A stretch of 22,984 nt of DNA. It comes from Rhizophlyctis rosea. Its lineage: Eukaryota > Chytridiomycota > Chytridiomycetes > Rhizophlyctidales > Rhizophlyctidaceae. Within the stretch, counting starts at the first letter, position 1. The number at the start of each line of letters is the position of its first letter. The notes under the pieces were generated by a model. The model made no database searches. It was not told the origin of the DNA and saw only the letters and a program-made list of their open reading frames with translations. Position numbers and translations under genes: made by a program. Positions 1 through 10,056 of the stretch are shown one piece after another. Location of the stretch: positions 1-22,984 of the forward strand of contig JADGJC010000487.1 of the NCBI GenBank assembly GCA_027596075.1, given 5' to 3'.

Positions 1-325
1 CTTTGTATCACCCTGGAAGACCAGGAGGTCGACGCACCGCCCGTCACATGATAAGTAGAAACTTACTAGACACTTACTAGAAAGTGAAACTGTGAAACGT
101 TGGGAACTTATCCGTTGACTGAAAAGTCTTCACGAATCACAACTCAGTCAACTGCACTCAGCTCTGCTACCTTTTGCTCCTTTGACTTCTCATATTTGAC
201 GGTCAGGCCCAGCGAGGTGTTATTTTTACCCCGCCTTCGTCCTAATAGGAAGTCTCACTACTTGGTCCCCACTCTCGGTGTCACTTCCTCGATAATCAGT
301 CCCCTTTCTCCTGCTTTTGCTCGAC
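1..325. other. Upstream region of the first gene
   Basis: I see no supported gene here. A plus-strand frame is open from about position 88 into the first gene, but it has no ATG before 326 and its composition upstream of about 390 is not clearly coding. The stretch probably holds the promoter and 5' leader of the gene that follows. No clear TATA box was noticed. Confidence 0.4.
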
Positions 326-1710
326 ATGTCCCTGACACTCTCCCAATCACTCAAAACCGATTCCTCCCCAACCAAACATCCACCATCTCCCTTCCCACGT
401 CTGCCGCTACCGTCTCTGCCCTCCTTGACGGACTCTTTTGCTCCCCCAACAAATCGGACGGACATGTAAAGACGCCGTTCAAATTTTACGGAGAAACTGG
501 CCAAACTATCACCCTTCAGCAAATCGCCGCTTACAACTCCGACTCGGTCATCTTCTTCACGAATGCCGAGTATCTTGACGATGAGCTGGCGCCAGCGCTC
601 CTTGAACCCGCTCACGCGCTCCCACAATCATTCCGCGTCTCGAATGTAGTGTTACTTCAGCAAATCCATCTGATGAATCTTGACTGGCGGATCATTTTTG
701 TGGATGATAAGATAGGGTTGACATCTATTACTCCTGCTCTCAAGAGTCTTTTTGGTGGCGGGCCTGTAGATGTACAAGCCGATGAAGCTCTCCTCCGGCC
801 TCAAAGCTCATTTGGTTCGTCTCTCGCCATCGTGAATTATGCCACTCGTGCTTTGACACAGTTCAAGTACGCCTGTGGAAGTGCAATTTTACAAGTTCCA
901 CCATCCCTTCCTACATTTTTCATCTCCGCCTATGCCACACTCAGTAGCATTCGGTTCAGCGGAGCCATCTCTGCTGTCAAGCCATCAGAAATGGATTGGA
1001 CCAGGCGCCTGTACGCAGTCATTCTTGACCCCCCTTTTCTCATCCTCCTCCTCCTTCCTGCAGACCTCGAATAAACGCCTTACATCAGACAACCGCCGCC
1101 TTGACCATCAAGTGCACTACAAACTCTCTCTGTTACCAACGCCCTGGTTTTGGCTACGAAGGACCAAGCGGATCCTTTCTTAATCCCCCATGAACATAAA
1201 GACTCTGAAAAAGCCTCTCACATCATGCAGAAAGGCTTGCGTGAACTGATCAACCTCTCCTCTATCCCGGAAAAGCTTCAAGTGTACGGTATCCTCTTTG
1301 GAGGACCTTGCGCCTGCATCCTGCGCATGAATGCCAAATTTTACACACCATCCACTGACAACCCCAATAACCTCCGCCGCCCTTACTTCCTCCTCGCCAC
1401 TTCCCCAGTCTGGAACTTTCAGGCCGACCAACGTGTTGCCTCCTTTTCTGCAATCCTCGCAGACTATGTTTCGGCTCTCTCCGAGGTCCACCATTACGCA
1501 ACAACAACCTACGTCAATTTGAGGGCGGGGAGGGAGGAATTTATGGCTTCGGCAGACTTGGAGGTGGGAAAGGCAAGGAAGGGGACCAAGGATAAGCGGA
1601 AAACACAATATCCTAGGTCAATGGCAGTGCTACCGGTGGCGAAGAGGGCAAGATTGGCTGACGAGGATGAGGACAAGGAGGAGGAGGAGGAGGAGGAGGA
1701 GGAGCATTGA
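326..1710 (+). CDS. Uncharacterised protein with basic nuclear-type motif and poly-Glu tail
   Basis: I do not recognise the family. Proposed exons are about 326-866, 945-1010, 1064-1146 and 1202-1710. The introns are 78, 53 and 55 nt; the first two share the donor GTACGC, and the reading phases agree across all three junctions. The body has well-folded-looking stretches such as DWRIIFVDDKIGLTS and KLQVYGILFGGPCACILRM. The C-terminus carries a basic patch (AKRARL) followed by an acidic tail with nine Glu in a row, encoded by a GAG/GAA microsatellite; this suggests a nuclear protein, which is inference. The 5' end is unsettled. The only nearby ATG (326) is in a different frame from the long open frame that is clearly coding from about 400, so a short intron, a one-base sequence error or an upstream exon is needed. 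No signal peptide or membrane segment is evident. Confidence 0.5.
1672..1707 (+). repeat. GAG/GAA trinucleotide microsatellite (poly-Glu)
   Basis: A run of GAG-type triplets at the 3' end of the first gene encodes its acidic C-terminus. Such runs slip in replication, so the Glu count is likely to vary between strains. Confidence 0.85.
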
Positions 1711-2334
1711 AGGGAGAGTCATTGGGGGATGCATTAGTGGTTATTGAAAGGGTGGATAGTTTTAGAGGAAATTTGGGGCGGGCTTCATTGTTGCTATCGT
1801 TAATTTGAATATTTCCATGGGCCTTTGGTTGTCTTATTCTTTTGCGCATACGCGTCGTGGGATTGTTTGTAAATAACACATGTCTGAATTCCTGTCGGTG
1901 TGAAATTTACAATCAAAAGCAAGGCGATGAATTCAGGTATTTTCCAACTTGACGGGGCGATGGATAGCGCTCATGCATGGGAGGAGAAACAGCATTACTT
2001 AGCATGTCCCACCAATCCTCGCAAACGACTCTCTGAATGATTCCGCATCCCGTCGTCAATCTCCAAATCCGTTGTGCTTCCGCGCACAAGTTTCTTCCCT
2101 CGGTGACAGTGATGATGATGCCTCAAATGCCACAGACAGTGCCAAGACTTCAGACATCCACTCGGCCTCATTTTCTACAGAAAAACCAAATCTTTGTCCA
2201 ATTTCACATCACAATACATCATGGAAGAACATTTCCTTCATCGAATGTTGCTTGCCTCTATTAAAATATATAAACAATGTTGCGTTTACCAAAACTAATT
2301 GCTCTCCCATTACCCACGCCCTATCGGGTGGCCC
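1711..2334. other. Convergent 3' intergenic region
   Basis: This stretch lies between the stop codons of the poly-Glu protein gene (plus) and NAA15 (minus). Small open frames exist but none has convincing composition, splice context or a family match. It presumably holds both 3' untranslated regions. Confidence 0.5.
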
Positions 2335-5300
2335 TCAAGCCCTAAACAAACTTGCCAGAGGGAATGACTCTGCACACCGTGCCTTAAACTCCTCCGCCTT
2401 GGCCGTATCTCCCGTTCTTAGCGCCTCATAGGCAGCAGTCGCGTTCTATATAAGGTCAATGATATAAGTGACATCATCCAGTAACCGGCACACAAAGCCA
2501 AACATTTTCCTCACCTCGAAGTTCCACCCCTTCCACCCCTTACCACTCCCCACTCCCGCAACGATCGCCAAAACTCTCGCCTTCTCCTTCTCTCCACCAT
2601 CAACGCCCAAAACAGCTTCCGCGCCCTTCACGACCCTCTCAACCTCCTTCTCCTTCTCCGCCTGCTCTAGGTACTTATCTACAAACGACTTCAAATCCAC
2701 GTTCCCCTCCCTTCCATACACAGTCGACACCTCCGCCTCAAAGACCTCCCGCACAGGTGCAGGTAGTTGCTCCTTCTCCTTCTGGTACACTTGATACAAC
2801 TTGACGGCATTAAGGTGCGCGTCGGGGTTGCTGGGTTCCAGGGATTGGGCCTTCTTGATGCATTTCAGAGCCAGAAGGAGTTTGCCTATTGCGTTAACCC
2901 AACAGGGTTAGTCCAATCTTTTCCGGCGATTCCGCATATTGAGATTTATGAGGAGCACATACCTTTCCTAACATATACAGCACCCGCCAAGTTCCATCCC
3001 TCCGCACGTCCAGGACTCAACTCTACTAGCGGCTTGACAAACTTGGTTGCTTCCGCAAGGTAATCCACATCCTTCACAAGCTTGCTTCCATCAGGATCCA
3101 GGTCGACTTTCTTGGCGTCCTTCTTCGCCCCGCCAGCTGCTGGGGCCTCCGGTGCCTTCTCCGGCTGTGCGCTCTTCAATTCCGCTTTTCGCAACTTGCG
3201 GAGAGCCTTCTTGCGGTCCGCTTCAGATAGTCCGGCTACGCGGTACATGACGTTGAGCAATCACAATCGGGGTTCACACCAGTGGGGATAGAGACATACC
3301 GAGCTCAGGGTTGTTCTCCAACTCAGATCCAGGAGGTTTGTCAAACAACTCCAAATAGACCTTGGCGGCACCGACCGCCGCACGGTAATAATAGGGATGA
3401 CTCCTCAATCTGTCGTCTGTCCTTAGCAAGTCCACATACGCTCTTAGTGTCATCTTGCGGAAACAATAAGAGTGGAAATCAAAGGTATCGTCGTAGATGT
3501 CCACAAAGTGCTGTTGAAGATGCCGAAAGATGAGCACACTTTCACTTTGTTCAGCTATGGCGACAGACCTTCTCAATTTGGTGATACCGCTTCAGCGCCC
3601 GACCAAAATCTCTCTTCCTGGCGTGGCTTTCAGCACATTCCAATGCGAACCACATGCATTGCATGTCAACGAGGTCACCCAATGGGTCCGTGGACTCGCT
3701 CTGTCAACTCGATCCGTCAGGTTGACATCGAGCCTGGCCACTTCGCATCTTGCACGTACCCTAGTGAACAGAGCGATAGTCTTCTCCGCTTCTGCAACTT
3801 GGTCGTTGCGCAGCATGTATTTCGTGCACTTGGAGTTGACGTTCCGGTCTTGAAGGTCAAGCTCCCTCGCCTCATTCATCGCTTTCATGGCTGCTTCCGG
3901 GTCTCCAGCATGCTACAACGCATTCCTTTAGTATGTAATCATTTGCCAACAGGCACGGGCACGAGATTACACACCTTATATATCCTGGCTTTCGTCATGA
4001 ACAACTCCACCAATGTTGGGGTATGCTCGATCGCCCTATTGATCAACTCTAAGGCTTTCTCGCTCTCCCTCTTCCAATCATGATGTTGAGCAAGGAAATA
4101 CAGAACCCAGAGATATGCGCTTGGTGGCTCCTTCTCAGCGTCCTCTTCCTCATCTGTGGAAAACCGACCTGTTCTCTCCAGATACAAGGCGAAGTTCGTA
4201 ACCGTTTCTTCAATGATCTCAGCTTTCTCTGCGTCTCCATATAGATCCTTCATGCTGATGAAAAGGGATGGAACTCCCTTCCGGAACATCTCTTTGAGGT
4301 AGTTGTCAATAAGGCCTCGGAATTGGTATCCTCCTGTGAGGTATGCGGTGAGTATGTGCTCAGGCTTCTCAGCCTTTATCGAGCATACCTTTGGCGTGTT
4401 TCAGGGGGAACCGCTTGATCAAGTGCGACCGCGGATATTTGAATGTAAGCTCGTTCAGAAGTCGGGCCAGTTTCTGCTCTGCTTCACCCGATTCTACAAC
4501 CACCTCATCAACAATTTGTTCAGTACGGCAATGAAACCAGAAGTTTCTACCTGCGGGAAGGCCGCGCGACGCCAACAATCCATCCAGGTATGCGATGTTG
4601 TCGGGATTGTCAGACAACAGCTTGCGATACTCCACCTCGGCTTCCGTCAACTTCAATTTCAAGAATATCCGTGCTATTGGGAAAGATGAGAATCCCGACA
4701 CGCGCTTTCGCAAAGCGTGGACATGCGAACCTCGTGCTTCCTTCCAGCTCCGCTGATCCACCACCTTCGTCCGTACATCATTCAAAGACTCCAAAGCCTT
4801 CTCCAACTCCCCACCTTCCTCAAGCACCATGATTTTGTACATCAATAGTTCGCTATTTTCCCATTTCTCCACGATGTTGTCCGTTTGTTGCTCCTAGAAT
4901 GACATGACGCAGGCTTTTTAGAATGGATGGCAAGAGATTGCGTCGCACTCGCGCACACACCTTCAAACTCTCTTCGTATGAATCCAAAACCTTCACGGCA
5001 GTGTCGTACTTATGCAGGAGGTGGTAGGATACCGCTAATCCAGCCCAAAATTGCCGATTTGTAGGCTTCAGCTCAAGCAACTGGTGTGTTGCTTCCTGCA
5101 TGCATTCTATGAGTCTCAGCTTCCAGTTTTTGAGATGCTCTAAGCGATAGACGTACACTGAATCCTTCCAAATTCCGCATTTGTAGATGTAATAGCGAGA
5201 AATCACGGAGAATTTGGATGTTTTCCTGCCATGACAACGGGATGAGCTTTTGACGCCCAGCACAATCAACATCCCCTGACCCATACCTTCTCGTATTTCA

Positions 5301-5811
5301 GAGCGTGCGAGTAGCATTTTAGCGCCTCTTCATAGTTTTTCTCTCCTCTGTGATACAATCCATATACGTGCCAGCCTGTCATCGGCGGTTAGCATACGTT
5401 TCATGAAAATGTACCGGTTGCGCCTCACATATATGGCTTCTCAAATCATTCCGAACTCCCAACTTTATACATTCGTGCCCCTCCTCCTTTCGATCCAAGT
5501 TGCTCAGGAACAGCCCTTTCATCGCCAACGTCTCTGAGGGGGGATAAGAGTGAATAAATATTACGCCGAAACCAGATCACAACCGTGGACCACACCTCCA
5601 TGGTTGGGAAACTTTTTCAAAATTTGTTCTGCAGTTTTGAGACCCTTCTTGTACTGCTTATGCTCGTAAAATTTCTGGGCAAAAATCAACAAATAATTGT
5701 CAGTGACCGCGAAATATTCGGCATTCAACTACTCATTATTACCAGGATGCCCTTAAAAAGGGAGGCCTCCTTGGACGGGAGCTGCTGCCCCGTCGCTGGT
5801 GTCGGAGGCAT
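2335..5811 (-). CDS. NAA15: NatA N-terminal acetyltransferase auxiliary subunit NAA15
   Basis: NAA15 is the TPR-repeat scaffold that anchors the catalytic subunit NAA10 to ribosomes for co-translational N-terminal acetylation. Sixteen exons join in phase to 855 aa (human about 866): 5811-5743, 5674-5596, 5533-5429, 5375-5287, 5225-5157, 5095-4961, 4893-4731, 4673-4551, 4493-4389, 4333-3975, 3912-3760, 3700-3569, 3510-3300, 3235-2963, 2885-2494, 2445-2335. Recognisable family segments include [18 protein letters not shown] near the N-terminus, [84 protein letters not shown] and [23 protein letters not shown] Lys/Ala-rich linker after the TPR array matches the charged linker of homologues. The start ATG is followed by [11 protein letters not shown], which aligns with the conserved N-terminus. 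Introns are 48-77 nt. Two 57-nt introns (4674-4730 and 4494-4550) are multiples of three without stops. The 5' end is divergent to the DCN1-like gene. Confidence 0.95.
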
Positions 5812-6430
5812 GATTCCGGTTCAACCAAACCAAAGTTGCGTCCAAGAAAAGCTCGAAGGTGTGGGAAGGTAGTATAGATCAAGCGGTGGCACACAACCAG
5901 ACGCTGCAAAAATGGACCGATGCTACAAAATTTAGTGACAGAAGTGAGCGAACAAGAACGGGGATGATCGAGCGGTCGTCCAGTCTGGTGGCGATACCAA
6001 CCTCGTTGTCTTGCCAAGGAGATTCCTTTCAGGATCTACCGTGCGATGCTATGTGCCGGCCCAGAAGGAAAGTGGAACTTCGAGGAGGGGCCGCTGAGCC
6101 ACGTTTATCGGGACCGTCAGGATGCAATGTGGATTGATGGGATCTAATCCGGTTGAACAATTTTGGATCAGCCGGCTGCGCTAATTGTCTTGTCAAAATC
6201 CGCAGGCACGCCTTTCCCAAGGCCCCCGCGAAACCACTCATCCCCTCCTTTGGAATTCCATCTAGATCAACACTTCGCGAACTGTTGTTCTTTAGCAAAC
6301 ACATTGAACACCTCCTATCCTTTACAGCCCTATTGCCGCGCTGGGTGCCTTCCAGTCTATCGTCCCGTCGCTTCGTACCAGACCCTCCCCAGCCCCCACA
6401 CCCATCCCCCCCTCCGCCCCTGCGCTCGCC
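5812..6430. promoter_or_regulatory. Divergent intergenic region between NAA15 and the DCN1-like gene
   Basis: About 620 bp separates the two start codons, so both promoters must lie here. Overlapping open frames on both strands look like GC-driven shadows. The part next to the DCN1-like gene (about 6360-6430) is pyrimidine-rich. I identify no specific factor site. Confidence 0.45.
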
Positions 6431-7663
6431 ATGCCGCCGAAGCGAAAAGCGGCTACCACACATACAACAAGCACCAAAGTTCCCGAAACGAATAAAAGGC
6501 AGAGGTCGCATGGCAGCGCATCATCCACCATCATGGAAACGTCAAGGTCCTCAAGGAGCAGGTATGTACATTTTCTGACGCTGGTCAGGTTTGCATGTTT
6601 AGCTAAAGCTTTTTTCCAGCAAGGTTCTTTCCATTTTTGAGCTATGTCACTGCGGAACCAGAATATTTATTCGATCTCTTCTATAGGAAAACCCTGGATA
6701 CAGCGAGACGGCTTGCAGAACGTGGTTCACGAAATATCAGGGTAAGGCGTACTCTTTCGGTGTTTCGTATGCACAGTGTTGCTCACGTACCCCGCAGACA
6801 AGGACGAAAAAGAAGCCATTGGACCAGACGGCTTGACAAAGCTTTGCGAAGACGTGGGCATTTCATTGGAAGGGGTACGATTGTAATGGCTTTCGTGGAA
6901 GTTTTTTACTTCACCTTCTGACTGGTCCTCACCAGATTGAGATCCTCGTCCTGGCATGGAAACTGCAGGCTGACAAGATGGGATACTTCACAAAAGCAGA
7001 ATGGCTGCATGGGATGAAGAGCATCCAGTATGCACACTCTGGTGGTTCATCCTGACAAATACAGAAACTGACATGATTCGAATGCAGAGCCGATTCAACC
7101 AACAAACTCATTCAAAAACTGTCGTCATTACGCGCCGTTGTGGACGATGACGACCAATTCAAGGAGCTGTACGATTTCGCTTTCAAGTTCGCAAAAGAAA
7201 CCGACCAGAAATGTGTTCCAATAGACGTAAGTAGCCCTCTATCTTTCTCAAGTTAACGCCGCGAACACCCTTTCACTGACGTATAACCTCCTTAGACTGG
7301 TATGTCGGACACATGGATTACACAGGTAGATGTGGAAACTAACGTGATTCCATTCAGCGAAAGGAATGTGGAAGATCGTCTTGAAGCCGGAGAAATACCC
7401 ACACATCAACCCCTTCCTCGAATTCCTGGATGACCAGCAACCAGTCAAAGTCATCAACCGAGATCAATGGAGCACCTTCTTGGATTTCGTCAAAACGGTA
7501 GATCTGGATCTCAATGGTTACGATGCTACCAGCGCGTGTGAGTTCACTGTTGAAGAGCCGTGACGGTGGCGCGGCTTTGACTAACGCTCGTTGATATGGG
7601 AAAACAGGGCCTACACTGATCGATGACTACGTGGAATGGAAGCAAGAGAAGAACAAATCGTAA
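6431..7663 (+). CDS. DCN1-like (DCUN1 domain) cullin neddylation protein
   Basis: DCN1-family proteins bind cullins and the NEDD8 E2 enzyme and promote NEDD8 transfer onto cullins. Proposed exons: 6431-6561, 6704-6741, 6798-6874, 6936-7027, 7088-7226, 7296-7299, 7358-7537, 7608-7663, giving 238 aa, the size of human DCUN1D5. The short Lys/Arg-rich N-terminus (MPPKRK) resembles the basic tails of the DCUN1D4/5 type. The PONY domain is complete: [85 protein letters not shown] and the C-terminal [11 protein letters not shown]. The sixth exon is only 4 nt (ACTG) and is required for the frame and for the conserved DTAK. The first intron (142 nt) is long for this locus; it could hide a small exon near 6620-6645, or splice at 6717 instead of 6703, so the N-terminal join is less certain than the rest. 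Confidence 0.92.
7296..7299 (+). other. Four-nucleotide microexon (exon 6 of the DCN1-like gene)
   Basis: The bases ACTG are flanked by an acceptor (CTCCTTAG) and a donor (GTATGTC). The preceding exon ends in phase 0 at ATAGAC. Joining it directly to the next exon at 7358 reaches a stop within nine codons. Including ACTG gives Ile-Asp-Thr-Ala-Lys, the family's conserved DTAK. No other splice pair in the interval restores the frame. Confidence 0.85.
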
Positions 7664-7996
7664 AGGGACTCGTACACCTATGGTTTTCGCCTTGTTACCC
7701 ATTCTTCGCTTTCCCCAATACTTAACTTTCTTACTCATACCCCCGAAAAAATAACATGTACATGCATCGCAAATAACAATGACATTGCATTGAAACATTA
7801 GTGATGTTCATTAGAGTTCCCGGAAAAGATTGGGAGAACATCCTGGGGTCTGGGGAAACATCCTAGGGTCTCCGACTCTGACCTTCTGCATACTTCCCTT
7901 CAGCTCACATGGCTATGTTGCGAACCAAAAATGATTTATTCCAAAACAACAAGCATGCCCCTCATTGAGAATCACATCCCACTTAAGAATGCCTAC
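7664..7996. other. Convergent 3' intergenic region with a short imperfect tandem repeat
   Basis: The region lies between the DCN1-like and AKAP7-like stop codons. It contains two 14-nt copies, acatcctggggtct at 7838-7851 and acatcctagggtct at 7858-7871, differing by one base with a 20-nt period. No gene is evident. Confidence 0.6.
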
Positions 7997-9655
7997 CTAG
8001 CTGCCCCACCCTATGTCGCCGCCAACGTCTTCAACAACCTCGGCCCCTGAAAACTCAACCTTCTCCTCACAGAAGTAATACCCATCCACCGCTGATTTTG
8101 CTTTCAACATGGCAGACAGCTCCACAGCGCGGATAACGTGTGTTCCAAAGTGAGCATCTTTGGTTTGCGAGCGAAACGGCAAAGGTTAATGCACCGACGA
8201 GGTTGAAACAACGAACTCCTGCTGACCTGCAAATGGAGCCCAAACTTCTCGCGGTATTTTCTTCTCCTCGCTTTTTCCCTTCCTCTTCTCTTTGCTCCTC
8301 CCAGCTTCCTCATCAGTCTCATCTGAGCCCTCCCCACCTCCTTCCCCAGCAACCCCACCATTCTGCCGCACACGTGCACTCCCATCTCTACCCTCCTTCT
8401 CCCCAGCACCGCCCTTCCGCCACTTAATCTTCATCAACGTCGCGTGAGGCACATACACATCCGGATTCATCGCACTGCCTTTCTGCTTATTGGGTTTGCG
8501 TTTGAAATCATTGCGTGGTGCTGGTGTTGAGCTGTTGGAGTGAGATGCAGTGTCACTGACGTGTATACCAGTTGCGTCTGAAACGCGCAGCCGCTTTTCG
8601 TCATGCTCATCAGACGGAGTTGCAGGTTGTGTGCTGGCGTTGGAGGGTGTGGGGGACGGCAACGTGGCTGGGAGAGATGTTTGGGGAGGTGGAGGGATAT
8701 AGGTTTCGGTTACGGTGATGCTCGTCGTCAAATCTACATCTAATCTACTTATTTTATCAACTTCCATGGGTATTACTCTGGTGATTGTGGTGGTTGTGAT
8801 TTCGGTGACTTCTTCGATTTCCGTTACATCGACTGTTTCTTGATTGCCGTCCAGGGACTGCTTCTTGGCGTTCTCCTCCTCCTGTAGAAAGTCCTTGAAC
8901 GGCTCCTCCAAAGCCTTCTTGAATGCTTGTAGCTTGTGATACTCGGCATCCTGAACGGGCTTCGCATATGCAACGCGGGAGCCAAACGTGCCTGTGGCGA
9001 TGGGTTCATTATATGTTTTAGGAGCGGTATCGCGCACTTAAACTTTGCGTGCGCATTACCTATGCCTTGGAATGTCAACTTTGGTGGCGCTGGATAGTGT
9101 TTGCTCAAGAGCTGTTAACCGAGGTCGTTCGTGTTTTTGGCATGCAAAATGGCGGATTATAGACATCCGACCAACAGACCGTGAATTTCGATCATCGAAA
9201 TTTCAGCAAACCGGAATTTGAATGGATCATTGATATATAGGCCAACCACAATTCGAGGAGGGGAACATAAGGTTTTGCTAATGAGAATAAGTCTCCCGTC
9301 ATTCCACTCGAAGCTGCAACGTTTACCTCTTGGCAACTTTTCAAAGCCTCTTTGGCCCTGTCCAACTTATCTCCTCTTAGGTTCATGACCATAAGCGTTA
9401 TATGCACCTAGTAAGAATGGTTCAAAAAACTTGAAAATGTAGGCGTCAGGTCCCTTTAAAACTGACTTCTTCCGGTCGGATAACCCATCCTCGCATTGCG
9501 GGCCATTGTTTCTCAGTTGCGTTTGCAAATTTTTGAAAGGGCGCTGGGTCGAGCCTCAAGGATAGAAAGTGTGTCGGCTGAGGCCGGGCGCTATGGGAAG
9601 GGAATGGTCGGTTGCGCTTTGGCATGATAACTCTAGCAGATGTTGGTATTGACAT
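7997..9655 (-). CDS. AKAP7-like 2H phosphoesterase-domain protein
   Basis: This protein resembles the NLS/central domain of A-kinase anchor protein 7, a member of the 2H phosphoesterase (2'-5' RNA ligase-like) superfamily. Exons 9655-9467, 9407-9327, 9111-9060, 8991-8227 and 8157-7997 join in phase to 415 aa. Domain order: PTHFLSLRLD at residues about 27-36, the first catalytic motif HITL at 65-68, LTFQGIGTFGSRVAYAKP at about 102-119, the second motif HATL at 290-293, and a C-terminal FGTHVIRAVELSAML with GYYFCEEKVEF. Both His-x-Thr motifs are intact, so nucleotide binding or phosphodiesterase activity is possible; the substrate is unknown. Two low-complexity insertions split the fold: about 130 residues (150-283, Thr/Ser/Pro-rich) just before the second motif, and about 55 residues (298-355, Gly/Glu/Lys-rich) after it. 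The 215-nt intron at 9112-9326 is long for this window. The start could be Met1 or the in-frame Met11 (9625). Confidence 0.88.
9184..9202. repeat. Perfect 19-bp dyad inside an intron
   Basis: The arms aatttcgat and atcgaaatt flank a single C. The dyad lies within the 215-nt intron of the AKAP7-like gene. Its function is unknown, and in AT-rich sequence it may be chance. Confidence 0.7.
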
Positions 9656-10056
9656 CTACTACATCTCCGTGCAAAAGATGCGTGCGACGGGAAAAGCCCA
9701 CACAAAAACTCGGAGCCCTTCATGGGAGCGGCCTGGAATGGACGTCATGTGTGGCGCCGCCATGCGACTTTTGTGGCTCATAGCTTGTGATCGGCATGCT
9801 GATATATGGATGTTTCCGATGGGTGTTAAAAATAGCGTCATTTTACTCACATAGGTTTCAGACCGCGTACACTACCACATGATGTGGCCCAGACAGACTC
9901 GAAAGCTTGCTCAATGTTGTAGAGGAGCCGCGATGCTACTTTACTTCGAAATTCATCTTCCTCCTTCGTTGCCCCACATGCCTTTTTCAAACGATTTTCA
10001 CACTCAAGGTTCTGTAACTCGCCAACAAAGCCCGCTAAAATCTTCTATCAATCAAA
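9656..10056. promoter_or_regulatory. Divergent intergenic region between the AKAP7-like and NmrA-like genes
   Basis: About 400 bp separates the two start codons and should contain both promoters. Short open frames on each strand have no family resemblance. I recognise no specific regulatory motif. Confidence 0.4.

Noticed and set aside
4681..4735. A 28-nt intron starting at GTGTCGGG in NAA15
   Set aside because: It is too short and would shift the frame. The 57-nt intron with donor GTTCGC keeps the frame and gives a gapless match to the family.
6029..6578. Open frames on both strands between NAA15 and the DCN1-like gene
   Set aside because: Their composition is GC-driven and Gly/Arg- or Pro/Ser-rich with no family match, and they overlap the start of the supported DCN1-like gene.
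9192..9407. A separate small HITL-containing gene next to a longer Thr/Ser-rich gene
   Set aside because: Phase-consistent introns (9408-9466 and 9112-9326) join these pieces with 7997-9111 into one AKAP7-like protein whose segments follow the family order.
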